This document shows positions 16,130 to 25,139 of a stretch of 64,000 bases of DNA, one piece after another (the stretch's first letter is position 1; each line of letters starts with the position of its first letter). The DNA is from Solitalea longa (lineage in GTDB: Bacteria; Bacteroidota; Bacteroidia; Sphingobacteriales; Sphingobacteriaceae): assembly GCF_002920915.1 (NCBI RefSeq), contig NZ_PQVF01000007.1, forward strand, positions 248,001 to 312,000, read 5' to 3'. The notes under the pieces are model-generated. The model did no database searches and was not told the DNA's origin. It saw nothing but the letters and a program-made list of their open reading frames with translations. The position numbers were made by a program, and so were the translations under genes.

Positions 16130-17398
16130 ATGCAAATATTCAAGTTTGGCGGAGCTTCAGTAAAGAATGCCAGTGGTGTTAAAAATCTCTCAAAAATTAT
16201 AAAAGAATACGGTCCGAAGGAATTGTTGATTGTGGTTTCGGCTATGGGTAAAACCACCAATGCCCTGGAAGACCTGACCAAATCATTCTTCAACGGAAAT
16301 GAAGATATGCATGAAATTTTTGACAAGATCAAAAATTATCATTTTGACATTATTGATGAACTTTTTGAAAACAATGAAAGACAAACCGTTCATGATGAAG
16401 TTGCCAATGCTTTTGTTGAGATCGATTGGATATTAGAAGATGAACCTCATGAGGATTATGATTTTGTGTATGACCAGATCGTTTCTATAGGTGAACTGGT
16501 TTCGACCAAAATAGTTGCGCATTATTTGAATACCCAACAACCCACCAAATGGATCGATGCACGTAGTTTTATCCAAACCGATAACACCTATCGTGAAGGT
16601 AAAGTAGATTGGGACTTATCCTCTAATTTGATTAAAAATGAGCTTTCAGGTGTTTTAAAAGGCTCTATAATAGTAACACAGGGTTTTATTGGAAGTACTT
16701 CGGAAAACTTTACCACCACCTTAGGTAGAGAGGGCTCAGATTATAGTGCAGCCATTTTTGCCTATAGCCTGGATGCTGAGCGCATGACGATCTGGAAAGA
16801 TGTTCCGGGGGTTTTAAATGCAGACCCTAAATGGTTTGATGAAACGCAAAAGTTAGATCAGCTTTCGTATTTAGATGCCATTGAATTGGCTTATTATGGC
16901 GCTACCGTCATTCACCCTAAAACCATTAAGCCGCTGCAAAACAAGCAGATTCCGCTGTATGTTCAGTCGTTTATTAAACCGGAGGAAAGTGGAACGGTAA
17001 TCAGCAATGAATCGGCTAAAAACATCATTCCTTCCTTTATTTTTAAGGTAAAACAGGTGTTGATTTCGATCTCTCCTACCGATTTTTCGTTTATTGTAGA
17101 AGAGAATTTGAGTGATATATTCGAACTGTTTCATGACCATGGCGTTAAAATTAACACCATGCATAATTCGGCCATCAGCTTTTCGGTAAGCGTCGATTTT
17201 GATGAGCGCAAAACACCAGCTTTAATTGATAGCTTAAAGAAAACCTTTAAGGTTCGTTACAACGATAACCTTGAACTGATCACCATCAGGCATTACAATC
17301 AGGCAACGATTGACCGTGTTTTGGTTGATAAGGACATTTTGCTGGAAGTACGCAGCAGGCATACCATACAAATGGTAGTTAAAGATCTTAGTAAATAA
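16130..17398 (+). CDS. lysC: Aspartate kinase
   Basis: A 422-residue monofunctional aspartokinase, first step of the lysine/threonine/methionine pathway (aspartate + ATP to aspartyl phosphate). N-terminal KFGGASV (5-11), VVSAMGKTTNAL, TTLGREGSDYSA and the IHPKTIKPLQ block cover the catalytic domain. The last about 130 residues form the ACT regulatory pair (VLISISPTDFSFI and following). A perfect terminator follows directly. No other pathway gene is adjacent. Confidence 0.93.
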   Translation: MQIFKFGGASVKNASGVKNLSKIIKEYGPKELLIVVSAMGKTTNALEDLTKSFFNGNEDMHEIFDKIKNYHFDIIDELFENNERQTVHDEVANAFVEIDWILEDEPHEDYDFVYDQIVSIGELVSTKIVAHYLNTQQPTKWIDARSFIQTDNTYREGKVDWDLSSNLIKNELSGVLKGSIIVTQGFIGSTSENFTTTLGREGSDYSAAIFAYSLDAERMTIWKDVPGVLNADPKWFDETQKLDQLSYLDAIELAYYGATVIHPKTIKPLQNKQIPLYVQSFIKPEESGTVISNESAKNIIPSFIFKVKQVLISISPTDFSFIVEENLSDIFELFHDHGVKINTMHNSAISFSVSVDFDERKTPALIDSLKKTFKVRYNDNLELITIRHYNQATIDRVLVDKDILLEVRSRHTIQMVVKDLSK

Positions 17399-17436
17399 AA
17401 CAAGAAGGCCGTCTCCAAAAGACGGCCTTCTTGTTT
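17398..17436. terminator. Bidirectional terminator
   Basis: AAACAAGAAGGCCGTCT pairs with its full mirror across a short CCAAA loop and is flanked by A- and T-runs. It starts at the aspartate kinase stop and faces the convergent pirin gene. Confidence 0.93.
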
Positions 17437-17448
17437 AACTCCATTTAT

Positions 17449-18312
17449 TTAGTAATCCAGCGTTCCAAAAACACCTTTTTTATAATCTTCAATTGCCTGT
17501 AATGTTTCTTCGGGCGTATTCATTACAAAATTATCTTTAGCGGCAACTGGTTCATCAATTGGTTCGGCCGATAAGAATAGCAATTGTGCATCTTCATTAG
17601 CCGTAAGCTTTATTTCATCTCCATCCTTTTCAAAAACAATGAGATTATGCTCTGTAACCACTTGTAGATCGTTAATGGTAACTGAACCATGCGCCACATA
17701 GATCAGGGTCCAATAACCGGCTTTAACCGGAAAATCAACGGTTTTACCTTTAGCTACTTCCCCAATAATTGAAATAACGGCCGTAAAGGAACGCTTCATA
17801 CCTCCTACTTTGCCCTCAAACTCTCCTGATGCCAAACGAAGCGACACTCCCTCCTGCTGTAATACCTCAGGCAATTCGCTTTTACGGGCAAACTGGTAAA
17901 ACGGGGCATCCCATTTATGCGCTTTTGGAACATTCACCCAAATCTGGATCAGCTCATAAACACCACCTTGTTGAATGTATTCCTTCGTCGGTCCTTCACT
18001 ATGCAGAAGCCCTTTTCCGGCAAACATCCATTGCACATCTCCCCCTTCAACCACCATGTCATGACCTGCATTATCTTTATGGTAGCCTTGCCCCTGCAGC
18101 ATAAATGTAACCGGAGCAAAACCACGGTGCGGATGCGGATGGATCCTGAACTCTTGCGAACCCGGCAAAATAGTTTGTGGCCTTAAATGATGGACCACAA
18201 TAAAAGGATTAGCAAAACGAAAATCTTTATGAGGCAAAGGCTGCAATACTACTTCGGTATCCGTAATGTTCTTTTCGCGACCCAAAAGCAGGTGGGAAAT
18301 GTTCTTTTTCAT
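17449..18312 (-). CDS. Pirin-family protein (first copy)
   Basis: A 287-residue bicupin pirin. The N-terminal cupin metal site is HPHPHRGF with a following histidine and GKGLLHSE. Bacterial pirins bind Fe or Ni; some degrade quercetin and others modulate enzymes. It is the last gene of a MarR-YceI-pirin-pirin cluster, separated from the second pirin by a 65-nt gap that contains a hairpin terminator, so it may be partly independent. The two pirins share architecture but are clearly diverged. Confidence 0.88.
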   Translation of the reverse strand: MKKNISHLLLGREKNITDTEVVLQPLPHKDFRFANPFIVVHHLRPQTILPGSQEFRIHPHPHRGFAPVTFMLQGQGYHKDNAGHDMVVEGGDVQWMFAGKGLLHSEGPTKEYIQQGGVYELIQIWVNVPKAHKWDAPFYQFARKSELPEVLQQEGVSLRLASGEFEGKVGGMKRSFTAVISIIGEVAKGKTVDFPVKAGYWTLIYVAHGSVTINDLQVVTEHNLIVFEKDGDEIKLTANEDAQLLFLSAEPIDEPVAAKDNFVMNTPEETLQAIEDYKKGVFGTLDY

Positions 18313-18336
18313 GGTTTAGCTGGATTTTATAAACAA

Positions 18337-18367
18337 CAAAGTTCGGTTAAAGATCAACCGAACTTTG
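18337..18367 (-). terminator. Hairpin terminator between the two pirin genes
   Basis: CAAAGTTCGGTT and AACCGAACTTTG pair perfectly around a 7-nt loop. On the minus strand it follows the pirin gene at 18378 with a modest T-rich tail. Confidence 0.75.
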
Positions 18368-18377
18368 CTGTAACAAT

Positions 18378-19250
18378 TTATTGAATTGATCCGAATTTAC
18401 CTGCATTGAAATCATCAATTGCCTGAACAATCTCTTCCTTGGTATTCATCACAAATGGCCCATAGCTTACAATCGGTTCGTTGATCGGTTCACCGCTCAA
18501 TACCATTGCGTAGCTGTCTTCATCGGCTTTCAGCTTAATGGTTTCACCTTCATGCTTAAACAAAACGAAATCTTTATGACCTGCCTTTTGTTCATCATTT
18601 ATAGTGAAACTGCCTTTGGTTACCAAAATCATGGTGTTGTTGGAAGCCGGAATATCAAAACTGACCTCCGCTCCCGCAACCATTCTTAGATCATACATTT
18701 CAATTGGAGTAAAGGTACTTGCAGCACCTTGAATACCTTTAAAATTACCGGCAATGATGCGGTTTACGCTTCCCTTATCATCAATTTTATAAACACTGAT
18801 ATTTTCATTGGTAATTGCCTGATACTTAGGTGGACTCATTTTATCTTTGGCCGGCAAGTTCACCCATATTTGGATAAAATGCTGAATGCCTCCTTTTTCG
18901 GCAAATGCTTGCGACTGAAACTCATCATGCATTAAACCCGAAGCGGCGGTCATCCATTGCACATCATCGGCACTGATTACGCCACCGCCACCTGAAGAAT
19001 CACGATGTTCAATCTGCCCTTCGTAAGCAATACTTACTGTTTCAAATCCCCGGTGAGGGTGCTCTCCAACACCTCTTCGGTAATCTGAAGGCGGAAAATT
19101 ATACGGCATATTATAATCCAGCATAATAAACGGGTTGGTTTGCTGGGCAATATTAGCCGGACCTGGTATATAGTTGGATACACGGAAACCATCTCCCACC
19201 ATATGAGGAGATGCTCCGCTAAGTACTTGTTTTATTTGTTTTGTTGCCAT
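18378..19250 (-). CDS. Pirin-family protein (second copy)
   Basis: A 290-residue pirin. The cupin signature is GEHPHRGFETVSIAYEGQIEHRD with SADDVQWMTAASGLMHDEF, giving the His/His/His/Glu metal site. The C-terminal cupin is followed by FVMNTKEEIVQAIDDF, shared with the first copy. It follows the YceI gene after 74 nt. The association with a MarR repressor suggests induction by an aromatic or oxidative signal; that is inferred. Confidence 0.9.
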   Translation of the reverse strand: MATKQIKQVLSGASPHMVGDGFRVSNYIPGPANIAQQTNPFIMLDYNMPYNFPPSDYRRGVGEHPHRGFETVSIAYEGQIEHRDSSGGGGVISADDVQWMTAASGLMHDEFQSQAFAEKGGIQHFIQIWVNLPAKDKMSPPKYQAITNENISVYKIDDKGSVNRIIAGNFKGIQGAASTFTPIEMYDLRMVAGAEVSFDIPASNNTMILVTKGSFTINDEQKAGHKDFVLFKHEGETIKLKADEDSYAMVLSGEPINEPIVSYGPFVMNTKEEIVQAIDDFNAGKFGSIQ

Positions 19251-19324
19251 TTTATTAACCTTTTAATGATTATTTAAACCATGTTTATTCTCGATGCACC
19301 TAACGGTTAATGATAAAACGTAGT

Positions 19325-19864
19325 TTAAGCTTCAACAACTTCAGCCAATTGAATTTCGGCAGAAAGCCTCACATCATCGCTTACCAAAACGCCTCCTGTT
19401 TCAAGGGCTGCATTCCAATTTAAGCCGAAATCTTTTCTGTTTATTTTACCCTGGATACTGAAACCAGCTTTTTTATTACCCCAGGGATCTTTACCTGAAC
19501 CACCAAACTCCACTTTAAGTTTAACAGATTTGGTTACGTCTTTTATTGTCAGGTTACCTGTAAGTTCATATTCTTCGTCATCAACTTTGTTAAACTCAGT
19601 TGAAACAAATTTTAACTGCGGATAGTTTGCCGCATCAAAGAAATCAGGTGATTTTAAATGATCATCGCGTTGGGTATTACCCGTAGAGATCGAAGAAATA
19701 TCTGCAGTGAATGCAATGCTGGCCTGATCAAAATCTTCCCCCGTTGATTCAACGTCCACATCAAACTTACCAAAATTACCGGTTACATTGCTAACCATCA
19801 TGTGTTTTACTTTAAATTGAATTTCGCTATGCGAAGGGTCAATCGCCCATTTTGAGTTTGCCAT
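19325..19864 (-). CDS. YceI-family lipid-binding protein, cytoplasmic form
   Basis: A 179-residue YceI-like lipocalin-fold protein that binds polyprenyl or other long lipids. Marks: WAIDPSHSEIQFKVKHMM at the start, SISTGNTQRDDHLKSPDFFD in the middle and IQGKINRKDFGLNW near the end. Unlike E. coli YceI it has no signal peptide. It sits between the MarR gene (72 nt upstream) and the pirin, and probably shares their control. Confidence 0.92.
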   Translation of the reverse strand: MANSKWAIDPSHSEIQFKVKHMMVSNVTGNFGKFDVDVESTGEDFDQASIAFTADISSISTGNTQRDDHLKSPDFFDAANYPQLKFVSTEFNKVDDEEYELTGNLTIKDVTKSVKLKVEFGGSGKDPWGNKKAGFSIQGKINRKDFGLNWNAALETGGVLVSDDVRLSAEIQLAEVVEA

Positions 19865-19936
19865 ATTATTAGAATTTAGATTTTACTTATTTTAAAAAAT
19901 TATTTGTTTAAACATCTATTTAGGTAAAAAAAGGAC

Positions 19937-20389
19937 CTATCCTCTTAGCTTATCCAACAGATCACTGAGTTGCTCAGCATCGTGTTTACTAAATCTGTTT
20001 TTAATCGAATCAAGAAAAATAGTTAATGGAACATCGATCGCTGTTAGAAGTTCTAATCCTTTATCAGTAATTGTTATATCCATTTTTCTTCTATTGTGCT
20101 CGCAAAGTTTCCGGTCGATCAGTTCTTTAACAACCATTTTATCGAGTAAACGTGTAATATCATTACCCTTATCGAGCATTACTTTTTTTATTTCGCCTGG
20201 CGATACCGGGTTTGGGTGCTTTCCTCTGATAATTCTTAGTATATTAAAGTGCTGAGGCAAAATATCATACTGCTTAAAATGCTCGTTTTGCAGATCACGC
20301 AACCAGTTATTGGTAAATATTAAATTGATGATCGCCTTCTGATAGCTATCTTCAAATTTCTCCTGTAATATTTCCTGTTCAATTTTCAC
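19937..20389 (-). CDS. MarR-family transcriptional regulator
   Basis: A 150-residue winged-helix MarR repressor. Helix-turn-helix region: PVSPGEIKKVMLDKGNDITRLLDKMVVKELIDR, then the wing HNRRKMDITITDKG. The open frame extends to an ATG at 20446, but the 19 extra residues are a translation of the palindromic promoter (cysteine- and tyrosine-rich, unlike any MarR). The GTG at 20389 gives the usual length. A -7 box ends 5 nt before this GTG, so the mRNA may be leaderless. Likely represses itself and the downstream YceI and pirin genes. Confidence 0.88.
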   Translation of the reverse strand: MKIEQEILQEKFEDSYQKAIINLIFTNNWLRDLQNEHFKQYDILPQHFNILRIIRGKHPNPVSPGEIKKVMLDKGNDITRLLDKMVVKELIDRKLCEHNRRKMDITITDKGLELLTAIDVPLTIFLDSIKNRFSKHDAEQLSDLLDKLRG

Positions 20390-20393
20390 ACTA

Positions 20394-20431
20394 CAAATAT
20401 AGTAAAAACAATATTTGTTGCAACAAATATT
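20394..20431 (-). promoter_or_regulatory. MarR promoter with perfect 22-bp palindrome
   Basis: AATATTTGTTG and its exact mirror occupy 20410-20431. On the minus strand the -7 box TATATTTG (20401-20394) follows, and a TTTG inside the palindrome is the likely -33 element (22-nt spacer). A MarR dimer bound here would cover the promoter, the usual autorepression layout. Confidence 0.75.
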
Positions 20432-20541
20432 TTCGTAACAATTCAAATACTTATTTCTTCCCTGCTTACAATAAACCTAACCTCTTCATTATTTCTTCAT
20501 TACGCTTGTTTTAATTTGAGTCGTTACCAATTCTAAATCGT

Positions 20542-23500
20542 ATGTCTGAATCTAAACACCAGGTATTTCAGACCTCAAACACCAAACGTTGGAAACGTTT
20601 CTTGTGGGTTGTAAGACTTTGCATTTTTTTCTTCCTTGTTTTAGGAACTACCTTCGGAATAGCGTTATGGAGAAGTTCAGGAACGGCATTGCCAAAGCTT
20701 AGCAATAAAAACCTCGCCTATAAAAAGATCCTCAATCCCGACGATCCGATTATGTTCCGGAATGAACAAAACCAATCGTACAATAAATTAAAAGCCAAGT
20801 TGCTTCATGCCAAACCGCGTGAGATAAAGATGCGCAGCCACCATAAATCCAACCCAAATGAACCGATGGCTATTCGGGCGGGCTATTATGTAAACTGGGA
20901 TGCACAATCGTTCAGCACTTTAAAAACTCATATTGATCAAATGAACATGATCATGCCCGAATGGTTCTTTGTAACCGACACTTCGGATGTGGTTCAAACT
21001 GATATTGATGAAGCGGCGCTAGAGCTAATGAAAAAACATAAGGTGTCAATACTTCCCATGATCTCCAATTTCAGCAATGAAAAATGGAATGCAGCCAATG
21101 TGCACCGCATCATCTCCTCCCCTGAGAAACGAAAATTATTTATTGCCAGTGTTGTAAAAAAGTTAGATCAATACAAGTTTCAAGGTGTAAATATTGATTT
21201 TGAAGATCTCAACGAAACCACCGATGAGTACCTGATCGCTTTTCAAAAAGAACTTTATACCGAGCTTCATGCCAAAGGTTTTTTGGTAACACAGGATATT
21301 GCTCCCGGAAACGCGGATTATAATCTGAAAGCCGTAAATAATTACAATGACTACGTGTGCTTAATGGCTTATGACCAGCATTATTCTACCAGTAAGCCGG
21401 GCCCAATTGCTCAGTTGCATTGGATCGAATCGGCCATAGGAACAACGGAAGAGGTAATTCCGGAGGATAAGATCATTTTATGCTTGGCCGCATATGGTTA
21501 TGATTGGGCAAAAGACAGTGAAGGCGAAGACATTACTTACCAGGAAGCCCTGACAACAGCTGCAGAATCAGAAGGTAAGATCAGGTATAACAATGATGAT
21601 TATAACCTCTCTTACACCTATTCGGATGATGCCGATATAGAACACCAGGTATTTTTTACCGATGCTGCCACCGACTTTAACACGATGGTAACCGCCAACG
21701 AGGCAGGGTTAGCCGGCGTTTCACTATGGCGACTGGGTTCGGAAGACCCAAGGGTTTGGTCCTTCTATAAAAAAGATTTTAATGACCCTAAAGCTCAGCT
21801 TTTCAATCAAAATCAAATGCAAAACCTCAGTGGCGGTACTGCAGTGGATTATATTGGCGAAGGTGAAGTATTGGATATTTTAAGCAGTCCACAGAATGGA
21901 TATATTAAAGTAGCCTACGATCAGAAGAATAATTTAATAACCGAGCAGCAGTACCAAAAACTGCCTACCTCCTACGTGGTTAAAAAGTTCGGAATGGCCA
22001 ATAAGCAGGTTTTGTTAACTTTTGATGATGGTCCTGATGGACAATACACACCCGCCATTTTAGATATTTTAAAGAAAGAAAATGTGCCAGCGGCTTTTTT
22101 TATGATCGGTGAAAATGCCGAGAACAACATTCCATTGGTAAAACAGATCTATAAAGAGGGCTATGAAATTGGCAATCACACCTTTACCCACCCTAACCTG
22201 GCATTGATGACGCCCGAACGTCAGCGGCTTGAATTGAATGCCACACGCCGGCTAATTGAATGCATCACCGGTCATTCAACGGTTTTGTTCAGACCTCCTT
22301 TTAACGCCGACGCCGAGCCCCAAAGCTTTGCGGAAATTGAACCTGTAGCCATGAGTAAACAAGACCATTACGTAACCATTGGTGAATCTATTGACCCACG
22401 CGACTGGGAAAAAGATGTTTCGGCGGATACTATCTTTCAACGCGTAGTTGACCAACAACAGTTAGGTAGTATTATTCTACTTCATGATGCGGGAGGAAAT
22501 AGAACCGCTACCATTGAAGCTTTACCGCGCATCATCCATTATTTTAAAAACAAAGGTTATAAGTTTATTACCGTTGCCGATTTACTGGGCAAAAAACACG
22601 AAGATCTGATGCCGGCTTTGAGTAACTCTAAAGACCTGATGCTTTCTAAAATTAATTTCTTGCTGGCGGTGCTCATGTTTTATTTCCAACATGTGCTCGA
22701 AGCTGTTTTCATCCTAGGTATTATCCTTTCCGTTGCGCGGATGATCATTATTGGGATAATGGCTTACCTGCAAAAAAGGAAACAGTTTACTGATAGTACA
22801 TTGAAACCCGGGGTGAGCATTATTGTTCCGGCCTATAATGAAGAAATAAACGCAATAAAAACAGTTATCAACCTGCTAAAAAGCGACTATCCTGAGTTTG
22901 AGGTGATTTTTGTTGATGACGGCTCAAAAGACAATACCTATTCAATAGTCGACAGTCATTTTTATAATCACCAACACGTCACGGTTTTAACAAAACCAAA
23001 TGGAGGCAAAGCTTCGGCCTTAAATTTTGGAATTGCCCATGCTAAATATGATTATGTGGTTTGTATTGATGCCGACACGCTGTTAAAAACCGATGCCATT
23101 ACCCAGTTAATGAAAAAGTTTAACAGCAATGAGGTGGTTGGCGTGGCCGGCAATGTGAAGGTGGGCAATGAACTGAACCTGCTTACCAAATGGCAGTCGA
23201 TTGAGTACATAACGGCTCAAAATTTCGATCGCCGGGCTTTTGACCTGCTGAATTGTATCACCGTTATACCCGGTGCCAATGGCGCTTTCAAAAAATCAGC
23301 ATTAATAAAAGCGGGATTGTTTACCTCCGATACCTTGGCCGAAGACTGTGATCTAACGATACGTTTATTAAAAAATGGCGGGAAAGTAGCTTATGCGCCT
23401 GAAGCTATTGCTGTTACTGAAGCGCCTGAAACGGTAAAAATGTTTCTGAAACAACGTTTCCGCTGGACCTTTGGTATTATGCAATCGTTTTGGAAACACC

Positions 23501-23877
23501 GCAATGTTTGTTTCAATGTAAATTATAAATCGCTGGGTATGGTGGCTATGCCCAATCTGTTGATTTTTCAATTGCTGATGCCGTTAATATCACCACTTGC
23601 CGATCTGTTGATGATATACGCATTAATTGCCGGAGGCGTTACCTATGTATTGGGCTACTACTTAATTTTTATTTTGATAGATGCCTTAGGCGCTGCAATT
23701 GCCTTTTCATTTGAAAAAGAACCTGTTTATAAACTTTGGCTACTGATTCCGCAACGGTTCTTTTATCGTCAGCTAATGTATTTTGTGCTGCTAAAAGCAT
23801 TACTCAATGCACTAAAAGGCGAGCTCATGACCTGGGGAGTTTTAAAACGAAGCGGCAGTGTAGAGCTTAGTGCTTAG
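20542..23877 (+). CDS. Membrane GH18-like / NodB deacetylase / GT2 glycosyltransferase fusion
   Basis: A 1111-residue membrane protein with three enzymatic domains. Residues 20-42: first membrane helix. About 110-425: GH18-like hydrolase with the catalytic acid E221 in GVNIDFED. About 490-680: NodB polysaccharide deacetylase with TFDDGPDG (D495/D496), HTFTHP and RPPF. Then membrane helices (about 710-745). About 757-975: family 2 glycosyltransferase with VDDGS, DADTLL, EDCDLT and the QRFRW motif (Q971). Then several C-terminal helices. The set could make, trim and de-N-acetylate a surface N-acetylhexosamine polymer. The same order is known in other Bacteroidota proteins. It stands alone, divergent from marR. 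Confidence 0.9.
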   Translation: MSESKHQVFQTSNTKRWKRFLWVVRLCIFFFLVLGTTFGIALWRSSGTALPKLSNKNLAYKKILNPDDPIMFRNEQNQSYNKLKAKLLHAKPREIKMRSHHKSNPNEPMAIRAGYYVNWDAQSFSTLKTHIDQMNMIMPEWFFVTDTSDVVQTDIDEAALELMKKHKVSILPMISNFSNEKWNAANVHRIISSPEKRKLFIASVVKKLDQYKFQGVNIDFEDLNETTDEYLIAFQKELYTELHAKGFLVTQDIAPGNADYNLKAVNNYNDYVCLMAYDQHYSTSKPGPIAQLHWIESAIGTTEEVIPEDKIILCLAAYGYDWAKDSEGEDITYQEALTTAAESEGKIRYNNDDYNLSYTYSDDADIEHQVFFTDAATDFNTMVTANEAGLAGVSLWRLGSEDPRVWSFYKKDFNDPKAQLFNQNQMQNLSGGTAVDYIGEGEVLDILSSPQNGYIKVAYDQKNNLITEQQYQKLPTSYVVKKFGMANKQVLLTFDDGPDGQYTPAILDILKKENVPAAFFMIGENAENNIPLVKQIYKEGYEIGNHTFTHPNLALMTPERQRLELNATRRLIECITGHSTVLFRPPFNADAEPQSFAEIEPVAMSKQDHYVTIGESIDPRDWEKDVSADTIFQRVVDQQQLGSIILLHDAGGNRTATIEALPRIIHYFKNKGYKFITVADLLGKKHEDLMPALSNSKDLMLSKINFLLAVLMFYFQHVLEAVFILGIILSVARMIIIGIMAYLQKRKQFTDSTLKPGVSIIVPAYNEEINAIKTVINLLKSDYPEFEVIFVDDGSKDNTYSIVDSHFYNHQHVTVLTKPNGGKASALNFGIAHAKYDYVVCIDADTLLKTDAITQLMKKFNSNEVVGVAGNVKVGNELNLLTKWQSIEYITAQNFDRRAFDLLNCITVIPGANGAFKKSALIKAGLFTSDTLAEDCDLTIRLLKNGGKVAYAPEAIAVTEAPETVKMFLKQRFRWTFGIMQSFWKHRNVCFNVNYKSLGMVAMPNLLIFQLLMPLISPLADLLMIYALIAGGVTYVLGYYLIFILIDALGAAIAFSFEKEPVYKLWLLIPQRFFYRQLMYFVLLKALLNALKGELMTWGVLKRSGSVELSA

Positions 23878-23911
23878 TAGAGTTAAAACTGTAACGATTC
23901 TACTAAAACAG

Positions 23912-23943
23912 CAAAACCACCGCTGAATACAGCAGTGGTTTTG
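23912..23943. terminator. Bidirectional terminator
   Basis: CAAAACCACCGCTG pairs with CAGCAGTGGTTTTG (one mismatch) around a 4-nt loop. It lies between the convergent fusion gene and the lipoprotein gene. Confidence 0.8.
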
Positions 23944-23966
23944 TGATAACTTTAATTCTTATTGAT

Positions 23967-24395
23967 CTATTGTTTTTTGTAAACAGCAGTACCGATTCTA
24001 AATTCAGTTTTGGCATCATTCATAGCTAGACCAACAACCTTGGTTTGACCCCAGGTACCATTGGTATAATAAGTATTATTGTAAGCATCCCAATAGCCAC
24101 CGCTCTGATGTTCTATCACAGTTAGAGGGGTACCTCCTACTGCAGCTGAAGGAAAAGCTGTTCCTGCATTTGTTAGTACTCCAGTTCCTGAAGTGGAAGA
24201 AGTCACTCCTGAAATTCTAATAACAAGACCGGTTTTCGTTTCTTTCCATGTTCCATTAATATCTGTTGCGTAAAAGCCACCGCTTTCAGATGCATCTTCG
24301 GCATATTCTGATGCCGGCTCACAGCTTACTAAAGCAAATACGCTTAAAACTAATAGAAAGAGTTTGGTTAATTTGTTTGTAAAGGTTTGGTACAT
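23967..24395 (-). CDS. Small lipoprotein of unknown function
   Basis: A 142-residue lipoprotein: signal peptide with lipobox ALVSC (Cys25), then a Gly/Ser/Thr-rich mature part. The sequence DINGTWKETKTGLVIRISG followed by tandem Tyr/Trp-rich strands (GGYWDAYNNTYYTNGTWGQT) suggests a small beta barrel of the lipocalin-like type found in Bacteroidota lipoproteins. No family recognised with certainty. Divergent from the FNR-like promoter at 24625, with 229 nt between its start and that box. Confidence 0.75.
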   Translation of the reverse strand: MYQTFTNKLTKLFLLVLSVFALVSCEPASEYAEDASESGGFYATDINGTWKETKTGLVIRISGVTSSTSGTGVLTNAGTAFPSAAVGGTPLTVIEHQSGGYWDAYNNTYYTNGTWGQTKVVGLAMNDAKTEFRIGTAVYKKQ

Positions 24396-24624
24396 AAGGT
24401 TAATTTAAGATTGATTTTGAATGAAATTTCTGCCGCAAAGATGTAGAAAGCCATCCCCCGTATGCAATACTCAGTTCTTAGTATTTTTCATAGGGGATTC
24501 TTTGATATACACCCAAAAAAGGTATTAAGCAATTACAATTCTTATAAGAGCCCTAACTATTCCTTTAGAGCAGATTCTGAAAAATTTCTTCTAATCACTT
24601 CCGATAATTCGACCAGGATATTTA

Positions 24625-24668
24625 TTGATTAAAATCAATCCTATCACTTTTCGAACATGATAGTTTTG
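24625..24668 (+). promoter_or_regulatory. Second FNR/CRP-like box with -7 element
   Basis: TTGATTAAAATCAA (24625-24638) exactly fits TTGAT-N4-ATCAA and is followed by -7 box TAGTTTTG at 24661-24668. The centre-to-box distance, 29.5 nt, equals that of the promoter at 10945. Predicted transcription start is about 24673, leaving a 60-nt leader. The rest of the 339-nt gap (24396-24734) shows no other feature. Confidence 0.6.
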
Positions 24669-24734
24669 GCGGGTTGCTAAAAACGATTTTGTCCCGGAAT
24701 AACCAAATGATGGTGCTCTTTAATTAGTAAGAAG

Positions 24735-25121
24735 ATGAAGAAAAATCACGTAGTACTCTTAATATTCAGTTTGATTATTCTTGTAGCTGTATTGACGAAT
24801 CCAAATCAGGACAGGCATAAAGAGGTTCTCAAGAATAAATTAAATGCTTACCTGCAAAAATCCATGAAGAAAAGTCATACGAAATCAAAAAATAAATGGG
24901 AACAAGCAGGGCAAGCACTTGGGATAATGCTGGGTGGGGCCTTAATTGATCAAATAACTGACAACTTGGTGAGTACCGATAATTATGTATTGTTTTCAAC
25001 CACAAAGATCACATGGGAAGGCCAAGCAAAAGTTATTGGTATTGGAGCTTTTGGAAATGTGTTTATAAGCGAAAAAGTTGACAAACTATTAAATGAACAA
25101 TTGAAAAATAATATCCATTGA
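24735..25121 (+). CDS. DUF4359-like membrane-anchored small protein
   Basis: A 128-residue protein with an N-terminal hydrophobic anchor (MKKNHVVLLIFSLIILVAVLTNP), a lysine-rich middle and a C-terminal half with VLFSTTKITWEGQAKVIGIGAFGNVFI. The final glycine-rich strand pattern recalls DUF4359, whose function is unknown. It is first in a probable operon with the secreted protein at 25140 (18-nt gap), under the FNR-like promoter. Confidence 0.65.
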   Translation: MKKNHVVLLIFSLIILVAVLTNPNQDRHKEVLKNKLNAYLQKSMKKSHTKSKNKWEQAGQALGIMLGGALIDQITDNLVSTDNYVLFSTTKITWEGQAKVIGIGAFGNVFISEKVDKLLNEQLKNNIH

Positions 25122-25139
25122 TTAAAAACCTATTATAAT

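Noticed and set aside
19902-19917. Second MarR operator before YceI
   Set aside because: ATTTGTTTAAACATCT resembles the perfect palindrome but has several mismatches and lies in AT-rich DNA, so it is only mentioned as a weak candidate.
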